A DNA stretch of 64,000 nt from Solirubrobacterales bacterium (GTDB lineage Bacteria; Actinomycetota; Thermoleophilia; Solirubrobacterales; Solirubrobacteraceae): positions 1 to 64,000 of the forward strand of contig DAIDJO010000095.1 of the NCBI GenBank assembly GCA_027451345.1, written 5' to 3'. Shown here in pieces: positions 8,211 through 15,903 of the stretch. A program made the position numbers and the translations under genes. How positions within the stretch are numbered: position 1 is the first letter of the stretch; every line of letters starts with the position of its first letter. Below the pieces are notes generated by a model. That model saw only the letters and a program-made list of their open reading frames with translations, ran no database searches and was not told where the DNA came from.

Positions 8211-9845
8211 ATGACGACACAACCGTCCACGAGCCAGCCCTCGGCGCCCGCGCCCGGGCTGTTCACCCGCAAGGCGACCGGCCTCGTCCGCGAGGGTCGC
8301 ACCCGGGACGCGCTCTTCTACAACCTGCTGTGGTCGAGCGTCGCCCTGACCTTCGCCTTCTACTGGCTCTTCGCCGCCTTCTACCCCGGGTCCAACGCCC
8401 TGATCACCTTCCTGATCGCCGCCGCGCTCGGGCTGCCGGGCGCGTTCCTGTACGCGATGCTCAGCCAGCTGATGCCGCGGACCGGGGGTGACTACGTGTT
8501 CAACAGCCGCTCGCTGCACCCGGCGATCGGCTTCGCCGGGAACTTCTCCTACTCGTTCTGGCTCGCCGTCGTCATCGGCGTGTACACGACGTACATCGCC
8601 TCGTACGGCTTCGGGGCGTTCGGCCGGATGATGGCCGGCTTCGGCGCCGGATCGGGCTGGCTGTCCTTCGGCAACTGGTTCTCCACGCACTGGGGCCTGT
8701 TCATCACAGGGACGGTCGTCCTCATCCTCTCCGCCGTGATGTTCGCGGTCGGCGGCGTCCGGCTCTTCTTCCGGATCCAGGCCGCCTGCTTCGCGCTGTT
8801 CATGATCGGCGCGGTGCTCGTGCCGGCCGTGGTCGGCCTCGTCGGCAGCCACGCCGGCTTCCTCGCGCACTTCAACAGCTACGCGCAGCACCTCGGGACC
8901 CGGAACGCGGTGGCGGCGCTCGTCGCCTCCTCGAACAAGGCCGGCTTCACGCATCCGGCGTTCAGCTGGGCCCTGACGCTGCGGGCCATCTCCGTCTTCT
9001 GGTTCATCTTCGGCTTCATCTTCTCGAGCAACTACTTCGCGGGCGAGATCCGGCTGCAGAAGCGCACCCACATCTACTCGATGCCGGGCGCCGTCCTGCT
9101 CGCGGTGATCGTGCTGCTGATCATGGTCCCGACCTTCGACCACATCATCGGGTACGACTTCAGCGCCCGGCTCGGCCTCGCCAGCCCCGCCGCCTACGGC
9201 TTTGCCGGCGGAGCACCGGCCTACCCTGAGCTCATCGGGATCGCGGCCAACAGCCCCGTCATCGGCATCATCGCCATCCTCGGCTTCACGATCGGCCTCG
9301 TCGTGTGGCTGCCCCAGACGCTGCTGCTCGTCAGCCGCAACATGTTCGCCTGGTCCTTCGACCGAGTGATGCCCGACAAGCTCTCCTCGGTGGACTCCCG
9401 CTCCGCCTCCCCGCTGTGGGCGATCGGCACGATGCTCGTCCTGTCGATCGCGAGCACCGCCATCTACTCGTTCACCACCTGGTTCAGCTCGCTCTCGGCG
9501 CTGCTCGGCCTGACGCTGCCGCTGCTCGTCACGGCGGTCTCCGGCATCCTCCTGCCGTATCGCCGCCGCGACCTCGTGGAGAACTCCCCGTACAGCCGCC
9601 GGGTCGCCGGCGTGCCGCTGCTGACGCTCGTCGGCGGTCTGGCGCTGATCGGCTTCAGCTGTGCGGTCGCGGTGCTGCTCTGGGATCCGGGGTCGGGCGC
9701 CAGCCTCCAGGACAACCCCGGCAAGCTCGAGCTCGCCGTGATCGTCTACGCCGTGGGGGTCGCCATCTGGTTCATCGCGCGGGCGGTCCGGCGCAACCAG
9801 GGCATCGACATCGACCTCTCCTACCGCGAACTGCCGGCGGCCTGA
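8211..9845 (+). CDS. APC superfamily amino acid/polyamine permease
   Basis: 544 aa integral membrane protein with about 12 hydrophobic segments beginning near residue 45 and a short cytosolic N-terminus. AGGAG lies 5-10 nt before the ATG. The TM1-2 region (LPGAFLYAMLSQLMPRTGGDYVFNSR) has the APC pattern of a polar GGDY loop. Proton- or sodium-coupled uptake of an amino acid or amine is expected. Its place after the ureohydrolase suggests it imports that enzyme's substrate. Confidence 0.88.
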   Translation: MTTQPSTSQPSAPAPGLFTRKATGLVREGRTRDALFYNLLWSSVALTFAFYWLFAAFYPGSNALITFLIAAALGLPGAFLYAMLSQLMPRTGGDYVFNSRSLHPAIGFAGNFSYSFWLAVVIGVYTTYIASYGFGAFGRMMAGFGAGSGWLSFGNWFSTHWGLFITGTVVLILSAVMFAVGGVRLFFRIQAACFALFMIGAVLVPAVVGLVGSHAGFLAHFNSYAQHLGTRNAVAALVASSNKAGFTHPAFSWALTLRAISVFWFIFGFIFSSNYFAGEIRLQKRTHIYSMPGAVLLAVIVLLIMVPTFDHIIGYDFSARLGLASPAAYGFAGGAPAYPELIGIAANSPVIGIIAILGFTIGLVVWLPQTLLLVSRNMFAWSFDRVMPDKLSSVDSRSASPLWAIGTMLVLSIASTAIYSFTTWFSSLSALLGLTLPLLVTAVSGILLPYRRRDLVENSPYSRRVAGVPLLTLVGGLALIGFSCAVAVLLWDPGSGASLQDNPGKLELAVIVYAVGVAIWFIARAVRRNQGIDIDLSYRELPAA

Positions 9846-9846
9846 G

Positions 9847-10824
9847 GTGCCGTTCCTGCGCCGCAGAGGGGGTGACGCGGACGGTGCGACCGTCCGCGTC
9901 TACTACGCCTCCGACATCCACGGCTCCGATGTGCTGTGGCGGAAGTTCCTGAACGCCGCGCAGGCGTACAACGTCTCCGTGCTGATCATGGGCGGCGACC
10001 TCACCGGCAAGGTCGTCGTCCCGCTCGTCGAGCACGCCGACGGCTACCACGTCGAGCTCTTCGGGGTCAGCACGGTGGTCGGCCCCGATGAGCTTGAGGA
10101 GACGGAGAACCGGATCCGGGCCAACGGGATGTACCCGCACCGCATGAGCCCGGAGGAGGTCTCCCGGGTGGCGAGCCTCGACGAGGACGCGAAGGAGGCA
10201 TGGTTCGCCGACGTCATGCGGGTCACGTTCGGTCGGTGGCTCGCCCTGGCCGATGATCGCCTGAGCCCGGAGACCCGGTGCTTCGTGATGCCCGGCAACG
10301 ACGACCCGGAGGGCGTCGACCGGGCGATCGAGGAGGCGGTGAAGGTCGAGGCGTGCGACGACCGCGTCGTCGAGTTCGCCGGCCACACGATGATCTCACT
10401 CGGGTACGCGAACCGCACCCCGTTCGACTCCCCCCGGGAGCTCGACGAGGACGAGCTGCTGCGCCGGATCAGCCGCCTGGCCGACGAGGCGGGGGACATG
10501 TCGCGCTGTATCTTCAACCTGCACGTGCCGCCGTACAACTCCTCGCTCGACACGGCCCCCGCCCTCACCGACGACCTCGAGGTGATCATGTCGGGCTCGG
10601 CGCCGAAGATGATCCCCGTCGGCTCAACCGCGGTGCGCGAGGCGATCGAGCGCTACCAGCCGCTGCTGGCCCTGCACGGGCACGTCCATGAGAGCGCGGG
10701 AGCCACCCGGATCGGACGCACCCTGTGCATCAACCCGGGCAGCGACTACCACACGGGCCGCATCTCGGGCTGCCTCATCCAGCTGCGGCCCGACAAGGTC
10801 GTGCACCAGTTCGTCGCGGGCTGA
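9847..10824 (+). CDS. Calcineurin-like metallophosphoesterase
   Basis: 325 aa, GTG start one base after the permease stop. The family motifs are ordered correctly: YASDIHGSD (DxH), MGGDLTGK (GDxx), MPGNDD (GNHD variant), NLHVPPYNSS and ALHGHVHES (GHxH), ending with INPGSDY. All metal ligands appear to be in place. Substrate unknown; the family includes phosphodiesterases acting on nucleotides and protein phosphatases. Co-transcription with a guanidino hydrolase and permease is not an arrangement I recognise. Confidence 0.87.
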   Translation: MPFLRRRGGDADGATVRVYYASDIHGSDVLWRKFLNAAQAYNVSVLIMGGDLTGKVVVPLVEHADGYHVELFGVSTVVGPDELEETENRIRANGMYPHRMSPEEVSRVASLDEDAKEAWFADVMRVTFGRWLALADDRLSPETRCFVMPGNDDPEGVDRAIEEAVKVEACDDRVVEFAGHTMISLGYANRTPFDSPRELDEDELLRRISRLADEAGDMSRCIFNLHVPPYNSSLDTAPALTDDLEVIMSGSAPKMIPVGSTAVREAIERYQPLLALHGHVHESAGATRIGRTLCINPGSDYHTGRISGCLIQLRPDKVVHQFVAG

Positions 10825-10827
10825 GGC

Positions 10828-11289
10828 CTATTCGGGCGCGCTCGGCCGGCTGCGGCCCAGCACGATCATCGTCCGGGTCGCGATCACCTTCGGACCGCGC
10901 CCCTGCCCCCGGCGGATGCGGTCGACGACGTTCTTGAGATGCTCGAGGTCCCTGACCCGGACGTGCGCGAGCGCGTCGGGATCGCCGGCGAGCGTGTAGG
11001 ACTGGACGAGCTCGGGCAGGTCGACGACGGCGTTGTCCACGTCGCTCACCTGCAGGCCGGGGGCGAACCGAAGCTCGATGAACGCCTCGATCTGCTCACC
11101 CAGCTGCCGCTCGTCCAGGGTCAGCGTGTAGCCCTGGATCACGCCGCTGGCCTCGAGGCGCTCGATCCGCCGCCGCACCGCCGGCGCGGAGAGTCCGGCG
11201 AGCCGGCCGACCTCGCTGGCCGACCGCCGGGCGTCCGACCGCAGCAGAGCGACGATCCGTTGGTCGGTTGCGTCGAGTTCGCCGCGCAC
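10828..11289 (-). CDS. Lrp/AsnC family transcriptional regulator
   Basis: 153 aa from GTG 11289. HTH at about 12-55 (DQRIVALLRSDARRSASEVGRLAGLSAPAVRRRIERLE), then an AsnC/RAM ligand domain (VQSYTLAGDPDALAHVRVRDLEHL). The ORF track uses TTG 11298; I prefer GTG 11289 because CATAAT lies 8 nt upstream of it, a leaderless arrangement. It is divergent from the E1/E2 operon. An 8-bp-armed inverted repeat overlapping its own promoter suggests autoregulation and control of the dehydrogenase genes in response to an amino acid. Confidence 0.9.
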   Translation of the reverse strand: MRGELDATDQRIVALLRSDARRSASEVGRLAGLSAPAVRRRIERLEASGVIQGYTLTLDERQLGEQIEAFIELRFAPGLQVSDVDNAVVDLPELVQSYTLAGDPDALAHVRVRDLEHLKNVVDRIRRGQGRGPKVIATRTMIVLGRSRPSAPE

Positions 11290-11301
11290 GGCTTTCAATT
11301 A

Positions 11302-11328
11302 TGAACGCGCTTCCCGCTTTCGCGTTCA
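11302..11328. promoter_or_regulatory. Inverted repeat, candidate Lrp/AsnC operator
   Basis: TGAACGCG and CGCGTTCA form perfect 8-bp arms separated by 11 bp. It abuts the CATAAT -10 box of the Lrp gene (11303-11298) and lies 64 bp ahead of the E1 start. A further GAACGTCG-like half site follows at about 11334. Confidence 0.55.
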
Positions 11329-11391
11329 CCATCGAACGTCGCCTGGCGCCAAGCCTTGTCATCCCGGGATCCGCCGTTTGACAATGCGCTC

Positions 11392-13722
11392 GTGACGCTC
11401 GCGGAACCCGACATCGACGTCCGGACGCTCGAGGCCGTGCAGGACCGCGTCCTGTGGCTGGCGACGTCCATCATCCACCACGCCAACAAGGTGCGGTCGA
11501 CACCGTCGGGCGTGAAGGTCGGCGGGCATCAGGCCTCATCGGCCTCGATGGTCTCGATCATGACGGCGCTCTGGTTCGCCCACCTCGACGCGCGGGATCG
11601 CGTGTCGGTCAAGCCGCACGCCTCCCCCGTCCTGCACGCGATCGAGTACCTGCTGGGCCAGCTCGACCCGAGGTACCTCACCACGCTGCGGGAGTTCGGT
11701 GGGCTGCAGAGCTACCCGTCCCGCCTGAAGGACCCCGTTCCGGCCGACTTCTCCACCGGGTCGGTCGGGATCGGCGCGACGGCGACCATCTGGAGCGCGG
11801 TGGCCCACCGGTACGTGGCCGGACACTTCGACGTCGCCCGGGGCGGCCGACAGGTCGCCCTCGTCGGCGACGCCGAGCTCGACGAGGGCGCGATCTGGGA
11901 GACCGTCGTGGATCCGGTTGTCGCGCGGCTCGGCGAGGTGCTCTGGATCGTCGACCTCAACCGCCAGTCACTGGACCGGATCGTCCCGGACATGGCGGTG
12001 GGGCGGATCGAGGCGATGTTCCAGGCCGCCGGCTGGCACACGGTGACGGTGAAGTACGGCCGCTGGCTGCGTGAGCTCTTCGAGCGCGACGGCGGCGAGG
12101 CCCTGCGCCGGCGCATCGACCACATGCCCAACGAGGAGTACCAGCGCCTGCTGCGCTCGTCCCCGGCCGAGCTGCGGGAGCGGCTGCCGGGCAGCGGCCG
12201 AGGCAGCCGCGAACTGAAGACGCTCGTCGGCCATCTCGACGACGACGAGCTCTCGCGCGCGATCCGGGATCTCGGGGGCCACGATCTGCTCGATCTGCTC
12301 ACGGCGCTGGCGGAGACCGATACGGTGGCCGACCGGCCGTCCGTCATCTTCGCCGACACGATCAAGGCGTGGCGACTGGCGACGCAAGGCCACCCGGCGA
12401 ACCACTCCGCGCTGCTCTCGCACCGTCAGTGGGAGGAGCTCGCCGCCGTCACCGGCGCCGACCCGGCCGACCCCTGGGCGCTCTTCTCCCCCGGCACCCG
12501 CGAGGCGGAGTTCTGCGCCGCCGCCGCCGAGCGCCTGCGCCGCGAGCCGACGCCGCTGCGCCCGACCCCGGCCGTCCCGCCCCAGCTCGGCCGCGACCAC
12601 GTCGGGACCGGCTCGACGCAGCAGGCCTTCGGGCGCTTCTTCGTCGACCTCGCCCACGGCGCGCCCGAGCTCGCCGCCCACGTCGTCACCGTCAGCCCGG
12701 ACGTCGCCTCCTCCACCAACCTCGGCGGGTGGATCAACCGCGTCGGCATCTGGCACCTCGGGGAGCGCATCGACTGGTTCGCCGACGACTCCGACACGCT
12801 CGTGCGCTGGCGCGAGACCGAGCACGGACAGCACATCGAGCTCGGCATCGCGGAGGGTAACCTCGTCGGACTGCTCGGTGAGCTCGGACTGACCTGGTCG
12901 CGCGACGGGCAGGCGCTGCTGCCGATCGGGACGATGTACGACCCGTTCGTCAACCGCGCGCTCGAACCGTGGTCGTTCGGGATCTACGCGGGCGGGCAGT
13001 CGATCCTCGTCGGCACCCCGTCCGGCGTCACCCTCGCTCCCGAGGGCGGGGCGCACCAGTCGATCATCACCCCGTCCGTCGGGCTCGAGCAGCCCCGCTG
13101 CACCGCCTGGGAGCCCGCCTTCGCCCAGGACCTGGAATGGACGCTGCTGCACGCGCTCGGCCAGCTCGGCCGTCCGGATGGCACCGCCGCGTACTTCCGG
13201 CTGAGCACGCGGCCGATCCCCCAGGAGCTCGCCGCGGTGCCCGATGATCCGGCGTGGCGCGAGGAGCGCCGCCGGCAGGCGCTCGCCGGCGGCTACCGGC
13301 TGCGCAGCGCCCGCGACCGGCCGGCGGTGACGCTCGTGGGGGTCGGAGCGCTGATGCCGGAGGTGATCGCCGCCGCCGATGCGCTGGCCTGCGCCGGCAT
13401 CGGCAGTGATGTCGTGTGCCTCACCTCCCCCGACCTGGTGTTCCGCGCCTGGCAGGCGAGCCAGGGGCTCGGGACGGGGTCAAGCGAGGTCCTCGACGTT
13501 CTGTTCCCCGTCGAGCGGCGCGCCCCGATCATCACCGTGCAGGACGGCCACCCGCACACCCTGAGCTTCCTGGGCGCGATCCGGTACGTCCCCGTGGCCT
13601 GCCTCGGCGTGACCGACTTCGGCCAGTCCGGCGACGTGGATGATCTCTACCGGTATTTCGGGATCGACACCGAGACCATCGTCAGCGCAGCGATCGACCT
13701 GATGGGAGAGGGCCAGCCGTGA
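11392..13722 (+). CDS. AceE-like 2-oxoacid dehydrogenase E1 component (transketolase-type)
   Basis: 776 aa from GTG 11392 (track start TTG 11356 has no support; TTGACA at 11378 would overlap its coding part). Homodimeric pyruvate dehydrogenase E1 layout: N-terminal TPP domain with GGHQASSASMV, FSTGSVGIG and VGDAELDEGAIWE...NRQS, central pyrimidine-binding domain (LGEL..GIAEGNLVG) and C-terminal transketolase domain. It is about 110-150 residues shorter than classical AceE, so it belongs to a shorter AceE-like branch. Substrate could be pyruvate or another 2-oxoacid. GTGA overlap with the E2 gene. No E3 is in the window. Confidence 0.82.
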   Translation: MTLAEPDIDVRTLEAVQDRVLWLATSIIHHANKVRSTPSGVKVGGHQASSASMVSIMTALWFAHLDARDRVSVKPHASPVLHAIEYLLGQLDPRYLTTLREFGGLQSYPSRLKDPVPADFSTGSVGIGATATIWSAVAHRYVAGHFDVARGGRQVALVGDAELDEGAIWETVVDPVVARLGEVLWIVDLNRQSLDRIVPDMAVGRIEAMFQAAGWHTVTVKYGRWLRELFERDGGEALRRRIDHMPNEEYQRLLRSSPAELRERLPGSGRGSRELKTLVGHLDDDELSRAIRDLGGHDLLDLLTALAETDTVADRPSVIFADTIKAWRLATQGHPANHSALLSHRQWEELAAVTGADPADPWALFSPGTREAEFCAAAAERLRREPTPLRPTPAVPPQLGRDHVGTGSTQQAFGRFFVDLAHGAPELAAHVVTVSPDVASSTNLGGWINRVGIWHLGERIDWFADDSDTLVRWRETEHGQHIELGIAEGNLVGLLGELGLTWSRDGQALLPIGTMYDPFVNRALEPWSFGIYAGGQSILVGTPSGVTLAPEGGAHQSIITPSVGLEQPRCTAWEPAFAQDLEWTLLHALGQLGRPDGTAAYFRLSTRPIPQELAAVPDDPAWREERRRQALAGGYRLRSARDRPAVTLVGVGALMPEVIAAADALACAGIGSDVVCLTSPDLVFRAWQASQGLGTGSSEVLDVLFPVERRAPIITVQDGHPHTLSFLGAIRYVPVACLGVTDFGQSGDVDDLYRYFGIDTETIVSAAIDLMGEGQP

Positions 13723-15122
13723 CCGACATCCTGATGCCGAAGCTCTCCGACTCGATGGAGCGCGGCACGATCATCTCGTGGTTCAAGGCCGATGGTGAGA
13801 CGGTCCGAGCCGGCGAGGAGCTGCTCGAGATCGAGACCGACAAGTCCACCGCCCCCTACGAAGCCGAGGCCGACGGCGTCCTCGAGGTCCTCGCGCCCGT
13901 CGGAGCCACCGTCGAGGTGGGTGAGGTCATCGCGCGTCTGGGCGCCGCGGGGGCCGCACTCGCCGAGGAGCCCGTGCTCGAGGAGGAGGCCGCGGTGGCC
14001 GAGGAGCTCGCACTCGACGAGGCGCCCGCGTCGGCCGGGGGTCCCGCACTCGAGGCGCCCGCGTCGGCCGGAGGTCCCGCACTCGAGGAGGAACCCGTGC
14101 TCGACGAGGAGCTCGCGCTGACCGCGGGTGCCGTTCCCGCCGGCGGGGGCTCGCCCCTTGCCGATGGGCCGGACCGCCGTGCCGGCCAGCCGACGCCGCT
14201 CGCCCGCCGCGTTGCGGCCGCGCACGGCGTGGCGCTCGAGACGGTCACCGGGAGTGGGCCGCTCGGACGGATCACCCGCGCTGACGTCCTGCGCACCGCC
14301 GGGATCACGGACGTGCCCGGCGCCGCCCAGCCCGGCTGGGGATCGCCCCCTCGCCTCTCCCCCAACTCCGCCCTCGGGTCCGGCGTCCCCCACCCACCGA
14401 CCCCCAACGGGTCGGTCGCCTCCGCGGCGAGCGCCGGCACGCATCGCCAGGAGCTCTCCCGTCTGCAGCAGCTGATCGCGCGGCGCATGGTGGAGGCGAA
14501 GGCCACCGTCCCCCATTTCCAGGTCCAGACCGAGGTGATGATGGATGCGGCCCTCGAGCACCGCGCCCAGCTGAAACGGGTGGCCCGTGAGGGGGACCGG
14601 GTCCCGTCCGTGAACGACCTGATCGTCAAGGCGTGCGCGCTCGCGCTGCGGTCCCACCCCCTCGCCAACGGCTCGTACCGGGACGACGGCTTCGAGCTGC
14701 ACGAGCGCATCAACATCGGCGTCGCGGTGGCGGCCGAGGGGGCACTCGTCGTGCCGACCGTGTTCGACGCCGCGACGAAGTCCCTCGGGGAGATCGCCGC
14801 CGAGGTGGCGCGCCTCGCCGCTCGGGTCCGCGCCGGGACGATCACCCCGGCCGAGCTCGACGGCGGCACGTTCACGGTCTCGAACCTCGGCATGTTCGGG
14901 ATGACCGCCATCACCCCCGTCATCAACCCGCCGCAGGCGGCGATCCTCGGCGTCGGAGCGATCCGTCCGACGCTCGCCCGGGTGGACGGAGCCATCATCG
15001 AGCGCTCGTTGCTGACCCTCACCCTCTCCTGTGATCACCGGATCCTGTACGGCGCCGACGCCGCCCGCTTCCTGGCGGAGATCCGGGAGCTGCTCGAGAC
15101 GCCGCTGCGCCTCGCCCTGTAG
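13719..15122 (+). CDS. Dihydrolipoamide acyltransferase (E2) of 2-oxoacid dehydrogenase complex
   Basis: 467 aa. Lipoyl domain at 1-80 with K42 in EIETDKST. Ala/Glu-rich flexible linker at about 85-150 with tandem 11-residue repeats. E3-binding domain at about 160-195 (TPLARRVAAAHGVALETVTGSGPLGRI). Catalytic CAT domain at about 240-467 ending in LSCDHRILYGADAARFL. The catalytic His is kept, but the usual HRxxDG aspartate is Tyr, as in plastid/cyanobacterial-type E2s. GTG start overlaps the E1 stop, so E1 and E2 are made together and form one complex. Confidence 0.9.
   Translation: MTDILMPKLSDSMERGTIISWFKADGETVRAGEELLEIETDKSTAPYEAEADGVLEVLAPVGATVEVGEVIARLGAAGAALAEEPVLEEEAAVAEELALDEAPASAGGPALEAPASAGGPALEEEPVLDEELALTAGAVPAGGGSPLADGPDRRAGQPTPLARRVAAAHGVALETVTGSGPLGRITRADVLRTAGITDVPGAAQPGWGSPPRLSPNSALGSGVPHPPTPNGSVASAASAGTHRQELSRLQQLIARRMVEAKATVPHFQVQTEVMMDAALEHRAQLKRVAREGDRVPSVNDLIVKACALALRSHPLANGSYRDDGFELHERINIGVAVAAEGALVVPTVFDAATKSLGEIAAEVARLAARVRAGTITPAELDGGTFTVSNLGMFGMTAITPVINPPQAAILGVGAIRPTLARVDGAIIERSLLTLTLSCDHRILYGADAARFLAEIRELLETPLRLAL
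14022..14087. repeat. 33-bp tandem duplication in the E2 linker
   Basis: Two 33-bp units starting GCGCCCGCGTCGGCCGG, one mismatch apart, encode APASAGGPALE twice. Such in-frame duplications lengthen the swinging-arm linker without harming the fold. Confidence 0.9.
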
Positions 15123-15130
15123 CGCCCGAC

Positions 15131-15136
15131 GATAAT
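15131..15136 (+). promoter_or_regulatory. -10 box of a leaderless transcript
   Basis: GATAAT ends 6 nt before the GTG of the lipoate ligase-like gene, leaving no room for a ribosome binding site. No good -35 is seen. It lies 9 bp after the E2 stop, so the ligase gene may have its own promoter as well as read-through. Confidence 0.5.
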
Positions 15137-15142
15137 TCGGCC

Positions 15143-15799
15143 GTGGAGTGGCTACGCGTCGGCGACCGGCTCGAGCCGCAGGAGGAGCTCGCCCTCACCA
15201 CGTCGCTGCTCGAGCAGGTGGCCCGCGGTGAGCGGGGACGCACACTGCGCGCCTGCCGACCGGCGCCGACGGTGGCCTTCGGACGGCTCGACGCTCGGCG
15301 ACCCGGCTTCGACTCGGCGCGCGCGCGCGCCGAGTCGCACGGCCTCATGCCGGTCATTCGCGCCGCCGGCGGACACGCCGTGGCCTATGACGAGGGCTCC
15401 ATCGTCGTCCAGCTGTTGCACCCCGAGCCGACGTGGCCGACCCCGATCGAGCGGCGCTACGCCGAGCTGACGGAGCTGCTCGTCGCCACGCTCGAGCGCG
15501 TCGGCGTGCCGGTCGAGGTCGGTGAGCTGCCGGACGAGTACTGCGCGGGCCGCTTCAGCCTGCACCTGCCCGATGGACCGAAGGTCGCCGGCCTGGCTCA
15601 GCGGGCGCTCCGACGGGCGTCGATGACCGCGGCGATCGTCGTCGTGGAGGCCTCGGACGCCCTGCGTCAGGCGGTGATCGAGATCTACGCCGCGCTCGAG
15701 CTGCCGCTCGACCCCGCCACCGTCGGCGGGATCCGGGACCGCCACCCGGAGGCCACGCCCGAGGCGGTGATCGACGCGCTGATGGTGGCGAGTCACTGA
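15143..15799 (+). CDS. Lipoate-protein ligase A family protein
   Basis: 218 aa of the BPL/LplA/LipB fold. Seen: RAAGGHAVAYDEGSIVVQ, matching the RRxxGGGxVxHxxG signature, and KVAGLAQR, matching the KIxGxAQ motif that carries the essential lysine. It lacks the C-terminal accessory domain of E. coli LplA, so it may be a transferase (octanoyl/lipoyl amidotransferase, LipM/LipL-like) rather than an ATP-dependent ligase. Position after E1/E2 suggests that it modifies K42 of the E2 lipoyl domain. Leaderless GTG start. Confidence 0.83.
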   Translation: MEWLRVGDRLEPQEELALTTSLLEQVARGERGRTLRACRPAPTVAFGRLDARRPGFDSARARAESHGLMPVIRAAGGHAVAYDEGSIVVQLLHPEPTWPTPIERRYAELTELLVATLERVGVPVEVGELPDEYCAGRFSLHLPDGPKVAGLAQRALRRASMTAAIVVVEASDALRQAVIEIYAALELPLDPATVGGIRDRHPEATPEAVIDALMVASH

Positions 15800-15833
15800 G
15801 CACCCTCGGTGCGCCCGAGCGCGGTGGACCGAG

Positions 15834-15893
15834 GCGCCCCGGTTGCCCGACGCGCCCCCGTTGCCCGACGCACCCCGGTTGCCCGAAGCGCCC
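15834..15893. repeat. 18-bp tandem repeat, 3.3 copies, between convergent genes
   Basis: Unit GCGCCCCGGTTGCCCGAC repeated at 15834, 15852 and 15870 with one or two changes each, then a partial unit. It fills most of the 104-bp gap between the lipoate ligase and GlcD-type stops. No terminator hairpin was found here. Confidence 0.85.
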
Positions 15894-15903
15894 TGAACGC
15901 CGC

